Below, one piece after another: positions 1 to 7,379 of a stretch of DNA of 64,000 nt. Numbering within the stretch: position 1 is the stretch's first letter; the number at the start of each line of letters is the position of its first letter. Source of the DNA: Ketobacter sp. (GTDB taxonomy: Bacteria > Pseudomonadota > Gammaproteobacteria > Pseudomonadales > Ketobacteraceae); NCBI RefSeq assembly GCF_003671495.1, contig NZ_RCHN01000013.1, forward strand, positions 62,001 through 126,000. The letters run 5' to 3'. The notes beneath the pieces were generated by a model. The model worked only from the letters and a program-made list of their open reading frames with translations, did not search any database and was not told the DNA's origin. The position numbers and the translations under genes were made by a program.

Positions 1-458
1 CGGACGCCATCATCAAAATAGTGCGCCCCCAGCAACGCTCGATACACCGCTGGTCGTTCGGTAAACAGATCACTATGGGTATGATGGGAATTCAGATAGC
101 CAATCTGGGAGAGAAAACGACCAGCTCGAATATCCAGGCCCGCAGGCAATCCGATGGTATTGATATAGACTTCCTCCAACTCTACTTCTGTTGCGCCGGC
201 ATGACTTTCCAACACGGCGGATAAGCTCCCATAAAACTGATCATCCACTGCGCCCCGCATCGACAGCTCTGTATGACCGAGGCCAAAGCCACTTTCATAC
301 TCCGACAGCGCAGTATTTTCAGTTTTGTAGATGCCATCCAGAATCAGACTAATGTCCGGATTGAACGGGTTTGCGCATACACAACAAACCCACCCCGACA
401 ACAAAACGCCGGACAACCACCTCGTGTTTTGGCCCGACAAGGGCTTGCAAATTGTCAT
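1..458 (-). CDS. outer-membrane beta-barrel protein of a zinc-regulated type (5' part only)
   Basis: The reading frame is open from an ATG at 458 to the left window edge, so only the first ~152 residues are visible. They begin with a hydrophobic stretch compatible with a signal peptide, then alternating polar/hydrophobic beta-strand sequence (GFGLGHTELSMRG, VELEEVYINT, LDIRAGRFLSQIGYLNSHH). I recall this style of sequence from barrel proteins often found beside zinc-transport or COG0523 genes and sometimes labelled TonB-dependent receptors, but no plug domain or TonB box is visible here. The ATG lies one base after the stop of the upstream lipoprotein gene, so the two are very probably co-transcribed and translationally coupled. 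Inference: an outer-membrane route for zinc or a zinc chelate. Substrate is not shown by the sequence. Confidence 0.75.
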   Translation of the reverse strand, partial: MTICKPLSGQNTRWLSGVLLSGWVCCVCANPFNPDISLILDGIYKTENTALSEYESGFGLGHTELSMRGAVDDQFYGSLSAVLESHAGATEVELEEVYINTIGLPAGLDIRAGRFLSQIGYLNSHHTHSDLFTERPAVYRALLGAHYFDDGV

Positions 459-459
459 A

Positions 460-1740
460 TCAATGCTGCTCAGGGAGCCCTAACCAGACCAGGTTTGAAG
501 CTGTGAAATCCAGGGCCAGCGTTCTGATGGTAGCGCCGGTGACGCTGTTTACCTCAGCAACGGACTCGCCATGGGTGTTGAGCACATAGAGCCGGTTATC
601 ATTGAACGCTACGGCTACCACCGGGTTGATCACATCAGTGGTAACTGCCTCAGTCACCGCCACTGCTGGAGCAGCCGTCCAATCGGACTGGACGTCATAC
701 AGATAGAGATTGCCGTCGTTACCAAGAATGTAGAAAGCCGTTCCCGTCGCATTGAAGCCCTGGGACACACGCGAGACGCCGACCGGCAGCACCAATTCCT
801 GATAGGGATCAGCCGCGTTAGTCATATCCATGACATAAAACTGGCTTCCGGCGACGCCGACAAACTCATCCACATCATGGTGTGAGTAGACTGAACCAAT
901 ACGAGCGTCCGGCAACAAAGACGTGGGATTACCCAACTTACTGGCGGGATAACCCGGCTGAGACAGGTCCATCATCAACACACCATCACTGCAGCCAAAG
1001 ACCACATAACGGTCGGTGGCAGCACTGCCGTGAAGCCCGGGACAGGGTTCTTCATAGCGCTGTTCATAACTGAAAACACCGCCAGCATACTGATACCGTT
1101 CCACAGCAGCAGGCAATGTAGTGTCAATTATGGAAGGATCACGATAGGTTACAAACAAGCGGTCTCCAACCAGCTTGGCCACACCGTGCATGTTATTCGT
1201 CAAACCCAGCTCTGCATCCATCTGACCTGCAGAGATGCCCGCCTCAGACAGCAACATAACGGACGACGCAAGGCCCGCTTGCGCATCGTTGAAAATCGCT
1301 GCATGGTCAGCGTGCACGGTGTAATGGGTGGGCCTGCTACCGTTAAGAGAAAAATTCAACATCGACGGGTCCTCTGCGTACTCATGCATATGGTCGCCGT
1401 GGTCTTCCACATAGAGTCCGCTGTCTAAAAAGGACACCAGCCCTTCTGTGCGCTGTAGAATAACAGCAAAACGCTGCCCCGGACTGGCGTAAAGCCGCGG
1501 CGCCTCCCCGGTTATCGGGTAACTGTCCAATACCCTGCCGCTGCTCAGATCCAGCACTTTGAGAGCAGCATTGTCTTGATCATAAAGCACCAGCCTTCCG
1601 GCGGACTCCACCTCGGTATCCGTATGCCGATGATCTGACCCTTCTCCGTTTGATGAAGAGCCGCCGCCGCAACCAGTGAGCAGCAGACCCGATGTTGATA
1701 CCAGCAGGGCCATTTTCCCCAAGAATTTGTACTTACTCAT
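460..1740 (-). CDS. AztD-like beta-propeller zinc-binding lipoprotein
   Basis: About 426 residues. A lipoprotein signal ends at LLLTGC, followed by a Gly/Ser linker and a His-rich stretch (SDHRHTDTE). A second His-rich loop (VEDHGDHMHEYAEDP) lies about 110 residues further on. The remainder has repeated beta-strand units (RLVLYDQDN, FYVMDMTNAADPY, NLYLYDVQS, RLYVLNTHG) typical of a propeller. The propeller plus a mobile His-rich loop matches AztD, a periplasmic zinc chaperone, although AztD normally accompanies an AztABC transporter that is not in this window. I chose the ATG at 1740 because it gives a compact lipoprotein signal; an upstream ATG at 1761 has no ribosome-binding site. It is followed one base later by the barrel gene and diverges from the COG0523 GTPase. 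Function in zinc capture is inferred. Confidence 0.75.
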   Translation of the reverse strand: MSKYKFLGKMALLVSTSGLLLTGCGGGSSSNGEGSDHRHTDTEVESAGRLVLYDQDNAALKVLDLSSGRVLDSYPITGEAPRLYASPGQRFAVILQRTEGLVSFLDSGLYVEDHGDHMHEYAEDPSMLNFSLNGSRPTHYTVHADHAAIFNDAQAGLASSVMLLSEAGISAGQMDAELGLTNNMHGVAKLVGDRLFVTYRDPSIIDTTLPAAVERYQYAGGVFSYEQRYEEPCPGLHGSAATDRYVVFGCSDGVLMMDLSQPGYPASKLGNPTSLLPDARIGSVYSHHDVDEFVGVAGSQFYVMDMTNAADPYQELVLPVGVSRVSQGFNATGTAFYILGNDGNLYLYDVQSDWTAAPAVAVTEAVTTDVINPVVAVAFNDNRLYVLNTHGESVAEVNSVTGATIRTLALDFTASNLVWLGLPEQH

Positions 1741-1813
1741 ATTTGGTCTCGCAATTGACATGAAAGTGTTGATTGACTTTGCTGATGCAGCATCAGGCCA
1801 CGACTTTATTTAA

Positions 1814-1831
1814 GATATGTTATATTGTATC
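1814..1831. promoter_or_regulatory. putative Zur operator between divergent zinc genes
   Basis: GATATGTTATATTGTATC is the core of an imperfect AT-rich palindrome; extending it to 1812-1833 gives 16 of 22 symmetrical positions. It resembles gammaproteobacterial Zur boxes, whose consensus contains ATGTTATA..TATAACAT; the left half fits well and the right half is degenerate. It sits in the 164-base divergent gap between the AztD-like gene and the COG0523 GTPase gene, where a single operator could control both directions. Assignment rests on this resemblance plus the neighbouring genes. Confidence 0.5.
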
Positions 1832-1904
1832 TTTTGCAAAAGTAAATACACTTATATCACTTACCTTGGTTTGCGAGTAGCCACTACTCAATGGAGTTCA
1901 CCCC

Positions 1905-3104
1905 ATGACTCAACTGCCTGTGACCGTGCTTTCCGGTTTTCTTGGCGCCGGAAAAACAACGGTTCTCAGCCATATCCTCAATAATCGACAGGGCAAACGG
2001 GTAGCGGTTATTGTTAACGATATGAGCGAAATCAATATCGATGCCGCCATTGTTCAGAACGAGGTTGCGTTAAGCCATAAAGAGGAAAAATTGGTGGAAA
2101 TGAGCAATGGCTGCATCTGTTGTACCCTGCGCGAAGATCTACTGCTGGAGATCAACAAGCTGGCCAAAGACGGCAGGTTTGACTACCTGGTAATTGAATC
2201 GACGGGCATCTCTGAGCCCTTACCGGTTGCAGAGACCTTCACCTTTGCTGATGAAAACGGGGTATCACTCTCGGATGTGGCAACGCTGGACACCATGGTC
2301 ACCGTGGTAGATGCCGTCAACTTCTTGCAGGATTACTACGGCGCCAAGCACTTGCGGGAAACCGGGGAATCTCTGGGTGAAGAAGACGAACGCAGTGTAG
2401 CGGACCTGCTGGTTGATCAGGTTGAGTTCGCGGATGTGCTTCTGATCAGTAAAACGGATTTGGTAGAAACGTCTGATATCGAGCACTTGATCGCCGTTCT
2501 CAAAACGCTCAACACCCATGCCGATATCATTCCCATCAGCCAGGGCAAAGTGGATGTTGACGATGTACTCAATACCGGCCGTTTCAATTTTGCTCGAGCG
2601 CAACAAGCCCCAGGATGGCTCAAAGAAATGCGTGGGGAACACGTGCCAGAAACCGAAGAATACGGAATTGGCAGTTTCAGTTACCTGGCCCGGCGCCCGT
2701 TCCATCCGGAAAAGTTCTATCAGTTTCTCCACAACACCCAGGCGTATGGAAAATTGATCCGCTCCAAGGGTTATTTTTGGCTGGCCTCGCGCCCGGAGTT
2801 CGCCGGCCAGTGGAGCCAGGCCGGAGGCATCGCACGCCATGGTTTCGCGGGTATGTTCTGGAAATCCGTTCCCAGAAAACACTGGCCGGCCGATGAAGAA
2901 CACCTGGCCTCGATCCAAAAGCACTGGGTCGAGCCGTTTGGTGACATGCGGCAGGAATTGGTGTTCATCGGTCAGGGCCTGGATCGAGCGGCAATAACGC
3001 AAGCCCTTGATGATTGTCTATTATCAGAAAACGAGTTATTGAAAGGTAGGGATTATTGGGCAACCCTGAGTGATCCGTTTCCTCCATGGAATGATGCGAC
3101 GTGA
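1905..3104 (+). CDS. COG0523 GTPase, ZigA-like zinc metallochaperone
   Basis: 399 residues. The N-terminus has the P-loop GFLGAGKTT (residues ~11-19). The family's metal-binding motif [11 protein letters not shown] (CXCC) is at ~68-78, and the guanine-specificity motif SKTD is at ~183. The C-terminal part is a CobW_C domain ([20 protein letters not shown], then [12 protein letters not shown] and [16 protein letters not shown]), the form typical of ZigA/YciC proteins. Such proteins use GTP hydrolysis to deliver zinc to client enzymes during starvation. GGAG lies 9 bases before the ATG. The divergent AztD-like gene and the Zur-box-like palindrome support zinc rather than cobalt. The nearby cbiZ could suggest a cobalamin CobW role, but it lies on the opposite strand and shows no co-transcription. 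Confidence 0.88.
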   Translation: MTQLPVTVLSGFLGAGKTTVLSHILNNRQGKRVAVIVNDMSEINIDAAIVQNEVALSHKEEKLVEMSNGCICCTLREDLLLEINKLAKDGRFDYLVIESTGISEPLPVAETFTFADENGVSLSDVATLDTMVTVVDAVNFLQDYYGAKHLRETGESLGEEDERSVADLLVDQVEFADVLLISKTDLVETSDIEHLIAVLKTLNTHADIIPISQGKVDVDDVLNTGRFNFARAQQAPGWLKEMRGEHVPETEEYGIGSFSYLARRPFHPEKFYQFLHNTQAYGKLIRSKGYFWLASRPEFAGQWSQAGGIARHGFAGMFWKSVPRKHWPADEEHLASIQKHWVEPFGDMRQELVFIGQGLDRAAITQALDDCLLSENELLKGRDYWATLSDPFPPWNDAT

Positions 3105-3133
3105 TTTTGCACACCAGCCTCGGCATCAATCCG

Positions 3134-3880
3134 TTACCCTGACTGCCCCGGCGACCGGTACCAGGCAATCGAATCGAGCACGGCATTGAACGTAATGCGC
3201 CCCAGCACTTCACCAAAGAGAACGTGCTTGCCACAATAATGCACCCGCTCCTGGCCACGCCCGGACACCACGACCACCGCGTCCGTACCGGTACCGGTGG
3301 CCAGCGCCCCGGACACGGGACTGCTGATGCCCGCCGTCACCAGGGCGGCGGTTTTTGCCTCGGTGATCATCTGCACGGCCTCCACCATGGCGGAGGTGGA
3401 CAAGGCAACAGAACACAGCAATATAGTATTAATGGTGCCGATTTCGATGCTGCCAACGCCATGCGGTTCAGCCGCCGTCAACATCGCGCGATGCTCAGCA
3501 GCGTCGCCAACCCGGCGCGCATTATCCAGACCACAGGTCACCAGCACCGCCAGTTCAACCCCTTGCACCACCTCCCGGCGGTAACGCATGGAATCCATGG
3601 ACGCCGCCGTCATCATGCCCACCCACTGGCCACTGTCTCCGTTACTGTCACTGTCACCGCCAGCCAGCCTGGAAGCAACCCCGCGCAGGGTATCGGCCGG
3701 GGACTCATCACCTCCGAAATGGCGCGGCACCTTGAAGTTCAACACATGTTCCGCCTCAACCAGGCCTCCGTTCAGAACAGCGGAACTCAACACCCGGTGC
3801 CGGCCATCCAGCAGCTCCACCCACAGGTAGTCCGCAGTGTGGTTCACGCGATACCAGGTTGGTGGGTCGAATTCAGACAT
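3134..3880 (-). CDS. cbiZ: adenosylcobinamide amidohydrolase CbiZ
   Basis: About 248 residues. Family-wide CbiZ motifs appear in order: LSSAVLNGGL, GMMTAAS, LVTCGLDNARR, GTINTILL, EAKTAALV, ATGTGTDAVVVV and YCGKHVLFGEVLGR near the C-terminus. CbiZ removes the aminopropanol side chain of adenosylcobinamide to give adenosylcobyric acid, allowing salvage of externally supplied corrinoids. I prefer the ATG at 3880, preceded by AAGGA about 12 bases upstream, over a TTG at 3907. No other cobalamin gene is in the window and I could not find a cobalamin riboswitch upstream. It runs convergent with the COG0523 GTPase gene, 29 bases apart, and lies downstream of the VWA gene on the same strand. Confidence 0.88.
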   Translation of the reverse strand: MSEFDPPTWYRVNHTADYLWVELLDGRHRVLSSAVLNGGLVEAEHVLNFKVPRHFGGDESPADTLRGVASRLAGGDSDSNGDSGQWVGMMTAASMDSMRYRREVVQGVELAVLVTCGLDNARRVGDAAEHRAMLTAAEPHGVGSIEIGTINTILLCSVALSTSAMVEAVQMITEAKTAALVTAGISSPVSGALATGTGTDAVVVVSGRGQERVHYCGKHVLFGEVLGRITFNAVLDSIAWYRSPGQSG

Positions 3881-3971
3881 GAATACGCTATTCCTTATGT
3901 ACAGCAAATCGGGGCATCGCTACGCCAACAATGAGCACGCGCAGGGTTAAGGTTCAAGAAAGGATAAAGCT

Positions 3972-4014
3972 TACCGGGAAAGGCCCGCGGAGTCTTGCGA
4001 TACCTTCCCCGGTA
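3972..4014 (-). terminator. inverted repeat after the VWA gene
   Basis: TACCGGGAAAGG (3972-3983) pairs with CCTTCCCCGGTA (4003-4014), with one mismatch, around a 19-base loop. It starts 11 bases beyond the VWA stop codon. There is no T-tract on either side, so it may be a processing or RNA-stability hairpin rather than a classical terminator. It lies between the VWA gene and cbiZ on the same strand. Confidence 0.35.
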
Positions 4015-4024
4015 TTGATGCCCG

Positions 4025-5272
4025 TCAGAAGGAAGGGCCGGATTCGTACTGCAAGCCTTTGCTGCCGGCCTGGGAACGAATGGCTTCATAGATCTTGCCA
4101 TCCAGGGATTGTGCCACGTCATCGGATTTCAATTGAGCCGCGATATAGGCCTGCCGCTGCTTGCCCAGCTCGGCGATTTCAGCCTGCAGCTGCTGACGTT
4201 TCTCTGCGGTTTGCTGCACCTGCTTTTTCCGTTCATCCTTATCCAACCCAAGCAGAGGCTCCGGCAGGGATTGCTCGGGCACTGCATCCAACTCCACCCG
4301 CCCGCTGGCAACATCCTCCACCAGTTCGCTGTCGGCAAACAGGTTGTCGGCGCCCGCGGCCTTGGTATTATACTCTGCCCGCTTGGCCTGCACTGACGCC
4401 GGAACCGAAGCGAACAGTTGCCGGGAGGCCTTCTCTTTTTCTTGCAGGCGCTGACGCTTTTCCTCGCTGCCGTAGAACAGTTTGGTAGCATCCAGCTCCC
4501 GTGACAGCCGGGCGATTTGCTCATCAAATGGGGTGGTCACAGCGATCGCGTTACCTCCCTGCTCCACCTGGAAGAATTCGCCCTGATTCAAACTGGCAAT
4601 CTGCTGCCACACTTTGCGGGTATCGGCCTGATTCCCCGCCTGAATACAGTTCACCACGATGCCTTTGGCTCTGGCCTGCTCAATGATCGCCGGGTACTGG
4701 GGCTCGTCGGCGTAATCCATGTGGGGCGGCGCATCCCCCACCAGAAAAATCACTTTGTAGGTTTGTTCATCCTGGCTCCAGGCCATGTTGTTCACCGCCG
4801 CGTGCAGTGCCGCGTTCACACTTTCCGGGCCATCGCCACCGCCCTGGGCCTTGAAGTTGGACAGGGCAAGGTACATGGCGTCCAGATCCTGGGACAGATC
4901 CAATGCCCAGGTGACATACGCATCACCCCGGTCGCGAAACGCCACCAACCCCATCCGCATGTCCGGCTCGGGGTCGGCGGACGCCATGGAGGAGGCAATA
5001 GACCAGATGTTGTTTTTGGCGGCGTCGATAAGTCCGCTCATGCTGCTGGTGGTGTCCAGCACAAACACCACTTCCACCTGGGGCCGCTGGTTTGGGTGAA
5101 GGATGTGGCCATGGGGCTGGTGAACAGTAACCGGATCTGCCGGCAGTGACTGGGGCGGATTAGCCATCGGCGTATGAGGTATGGGCTCAACCACCAGGTT
5201 CATGGCGACGGCAGCCGCCGTGCCGAGCCCAAACAGACCGGCCAGAAGTAGAGGTTTCATGGTAATAGGCAT
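4025..5272 (-). CDS. secreted von Willebrand factor A domain protein
   Basis: About 415 residues. An N-terminal signal (MKPLLLAGLFGLGTAAAVA) is followed by a Pro/His-rich linker and a VWA domain over roughly residues 60-240. The metal-ion-dependent adhesion site is visible as VLDTTSSMSG (DXTXS form), a GGGDGPES loop and FLVGDAPPH. The C-terminal ~170 residues are charged and helical, probably coiled coil. The start was set at 5272 because AAGGAG lies 7 bases upstream; the same frame is open much further upstream, but that part only shadows the membrane-protein gene. It is the last gene of a set with the PspA-like and membrane proteins (34-base gap). VWA domains mediate metal-dependent protein contacts; the partner is unknown, possibly the divergent histidine kinase. 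Confidence 0.8.
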   Translation of the reverse strand: MPITMKPLLLAGLFGLGTAAAVAMNLVVEPIPHTPMANPPQSLPADPVTVHQPHGHILHPNQRPQVEVVFVLDTTSSMSGLIDAAKNNIWSIASSMASADPEPDMRMGLVAFRDRGDAYVTWALDLSQDLDAMYLALSNFKAQGGGDGPESVNAALHAAVNNMAWSQDEQTYKVIFLVGDAPPHMDYADEPQYPAIIEQARAKGIVVNCIQAGNQADTRKVWQQIASLNQGEFFQVEQGGNAIAVTTPFDEQIARLSRELDATKLFYGSEEKRQRLQEKEKASRQLFASVPASVQAKRAEYNTKAAGADNLFADSELVEDVASGRVELDAVPEQSLPEPLLGLDKDERKKQVQQTAEKRQQLQAEIAELGKQRQAYIAAQLKSDDVAQSLDGKIYEAIRSQAGSKGLQYESGPSF

Positions 5273-5307
5273 GGTAATTCTCCTTGTATCGATTTCGAGT
5301 GAAGTGA

Positions 5308-5877
5308 TTACGAGTGACGTGATTGCAGTTGACGCAGTGCCAGTTCCGCGTTGCCCCTGGCCAGGTCGAAGCGATTTACAGCCTGGGCACCGTGGCCAGG
5401 AGAACCCGCGGCGGGAACCAGGAACAACAGGGCCTGAATAAAGAAGTAGGTCCACAGGGTGAGGGCCAGGGAGTGGGTTTGTTGTGCAACCCACAGGGAC
5501 AGCATCAGCGCTGCCAGACTGGTGCCACCGTCCAGCAGGGCTTTCACCACCCGATACGGCCCCTGGGAATAACGCAGACCGCTGCGGGTAAGCCACACCA
5601 CCATCGTAAACGCCAGTGCTGCAGCCAGGGCTCCACCGCCCAACAGCAGCAACAACAGAGTGACGGCACTCCAACTCAGCACCACCCAGGCGATTCCGCG
5701 ACGGCTGCCGTGGCAATACAGCAACCAAACCAGATAGCAACCCGCCAATACCACCAGCACCGCCAGCAATGCCATCCAGGACAATAGCCAGGTTGCGGCC
5801 AGATAGAACAGGCCGCATCCCAGGCCACTCATCAGGAGGGCGAACCCGATGTTCGCCAGAAGGCCATTGCGGTTCAT
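5308..5877 (-). CDS. integral membrane protein of the PspA-VWA module
   Basis: 189 residues with about five or six hydrophobic segments (for example IGFALLMSGLGCGLFYLAA, LLSWMALLAVLVVLAGCYLV, VVLSWSAVTLLLLLLGGGAL and FFIQALLFLVPAA), ending in a short polar tail. I recognise no named family or motif. Its ATG overlaps the TGA of the PspA-like gene as ATGA, so translation of the two is coupled, and AGGAAGG lies just upstream. The VWA gene follows 35 bases downstream. Position suggests a membrane anchor linking a cytoplasmic PspA-like coat protein to a periplasmic VWA protein; that is inference. Confidence 0.75.
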   Translation of the reverse strand: MNRNGLLANIGFALLMSGLGCGLFYLAATWLLSWMALLAVLVVLAGCYLVWLLYCHGSRRGIAWVVLSWSAVTLLLLLLGGGALAAALAFTMVVWLTRSGLRYSQGPYRVVKALLDGGTSLAALMLSLWVAQQTHSLALTLWTYFFIQALLFLVPAAGSPGHGAQAVNRFDLARGNAELALRQLQSRHS

Positions 5878-6464
5878 TGGGCACCTTCCTGATCAGTTGT
5901 GTTTGAGTGGGGCTCATCAGGGTGCGACTGCGCGGCTCGCGTTTGGAATTGCGCTTTGGCCCGCAACAGTGCCACCTCCACCTCAGCGTCGGTGACGGTG
6001 TCCGAAGCCGTTGTCACACTCGGGCCCACTCCGCGTTTATTGACATCCAGTTGCTGCGCCTGTAGCCGAATCCGTTCCAGCTCCGAACGTTGTTGCTCAA
6101 CCTGCGTGGCAACGCGTTGGTGCTGTTTCTGGTTGGCTTCCAGCTGCAGCACACCGTCTTCCAGGTTGCGCTGCAGCACCAGCTGTTTGCGCAACAGCGC
6201 TCGGGCCAGATCGTCATTGTGCTGGGCCAGGCACAACGCCAGATCATCCTGCAGTTGTGCCAATTCCTGTTGCTGCCGCTGCCTGGATTGCTGCAACCGG
6301 GCATTCTGCCGTTGCAGTGTGTCGGCCTGATCCATCAGCACCCGGTGTTCCGCCTCCATTTCCCGCAACGCCTGTTTCAACAACAGGTCCGGTTCTTCGA
6401 TCTGATCCAACAGGCCATGCAGATCGGCTCTGAACAGTCTTGCCATCCGGCTTAATACGGTCAT
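5874..6464 (-). CDS. PspA/IM30-like coiled-coil protein
   Basis: About 196 residues, almost entirely heptad-rich helix. The first part (RMARLFRADLHGLLDQIEEP followed by LLLKQALREME) matches the conserved opening of PspA/IM30 proteins, where amphipathic helices bind damaged inner membrane. The C-terminal ~35 residues are polar and probably disordered. The start at 6464 has GGGAG 7 bases upstream; longer in-frame starts lack one. The 201-base gap to the divergent response-regulator gene probably holds promoters for both. No PspF, PspB or PspC genes are present, so regulation may instead come from the neighbouring two-component system. It is the first gene of the module. Confidence 0.78.
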   Translation of the reverse strand: MTVLSRMARLFRADLHGLLDQIEEPDLLLKQALREMEAEHRVLMDQADTLQRQNARLQQSRQRQQQELAQLQDDLALCLAQHNDDLARALLRKQLVLQRNLEDGVLQLEANQKQHQRVATQVEQQRSELERIRLQAQQLDVNKRGVGPSVTTASDTVTDAEVEVALLRAKAQFQTRAAQSHPDEPHSNTTDQEGAQ

Positions 6465-6665
6465 GTAAATTCTCCCTGCGCCAGTTTGTGTTGTTGAGAT
6501 GTTGTGAGTTAAGTGTTTCGGCATAGAGACATCCTAGGCGTTGTCCAGCGCAGACATCAGGCACAGTTTGGTAAAACCTGTGGCCCGTGGGTTTACAAAA
6601 AGTTTACGTGCAGGCATCGGGCTGGCTTGCTAGGATGATGAGAAGATTTGCAATGGAGAACAGCA

Positions 6666-7379
6666 GTGCCGCACAAGCCCAGATTACTGGTGGTGGAGGA
6701 CGAACCGGCCATCCGCACCGGGCTGGTGGACGTATTCACCTTTCATGGCTTTGACGTGGACTATGCCGAAGACGGTGACAGCGGTCTGCACAAAGCCTTG
6801 AGCGGAGCCTTTGACATGATCCTGCTGGACGTCATGCTGCCCAAACAGGACGGTTACAGCCTCTGCGCCGCCATTCGGGAACAGGACCGCAAACAGCCGG
6901 TGATCATGCTCACTGCCCGCAATACCGATGAAGACATTATCCATGGCCTGTCCCTGGGCGCGGATGACTATGTGGCCAAGCCCTTTTCCATCACACAGCT
7001 GGTGCTGCGAGTACAGGCGGTGTTGCGGCGTTCCGGCTTTGAAGAACAGACTGATCATTTAATTCATCTGGCCAACGGCACCACCATCGACAGCGTTAAT
7101 TTGTGCTGCCAGCAGAACGATACCACCACCGCTTTCACCAAACGCGAAATGGAAATTCTGCAGTACCTGCATCGACACAATGAGCGGCCGGTGCCACGGG
7201 AGGAGTTACTGCACAAAGTCTGGGGCTACGATCAGACCCTCAACATTGAAACCCGCACGGTGGATATTCACATCGCCAAACTGCGGCGCAAACTGGAAGC
7301 CGAGCCCAAGCATCCGCAATGCCTGATCACCGTACGCGGCGGCGGTTATAAACTGCTGTCCACCACAGGTCCGGTTTAA
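6666..7379 (+). CDS. OmpR/PhoB-family response regulator
   Basis: 237 residues. The receiver domain shows VVEDEP, phosphoacceptor Asp in LLDVMLPKQDG, LTARN and the conserved Lys in VAKPF. The winged-helix DNA-binding domain covers ~135-235 (FTKREMEILQYL, PREELLHKVWGY, TVDIHIAKLRRKLE, VRGGGYKLL). I chose the GTG at 6666 because GGAGA lies 6 bases upstream; the TTG at 6648 has no site. Its TAA overlaps the ATG of the histidine kinase gene (TAATG), so the two form a coupled pair. It diverges from the PspA-membrane-VWA genes and probably regulates them. Confidence 0.9.
   Translation: MPHKPRLLVVEDEPAIRTGLVDVFTFHGFDVDYAEDGDSGLHKALSGAFDMILLDVMLPKQDGYSLCAAIREQDRKQPVIMLTARNTDEDIIHGLSLGADDYVAKPFSITQLVLRVQAVLRRSGFEEQTDHLIHLANGTTIDSVNLCCQQNDTTTAFTKREMEILQYLHRHNERPVPREELLHKVWGYDQTLNIETRTVDIHIAKLRRKLEAEPKHPQCLITVRGGGYKLLSTTGPV

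Noticed and set aside
3881..4024. possible cobalamin riboswitch upstream of cbiZ
   Set aside because: The gap is only ~140 bases and I could not find a B12 box or the usual multi-helix core, only a single 12-base hairpin.
5273..5917. upstream extension of the VWA frame
   Set aside because: It overlaps the membrane-protein gene in another frame; the VWA signal peptide and AAGGAG define a start at 5272.
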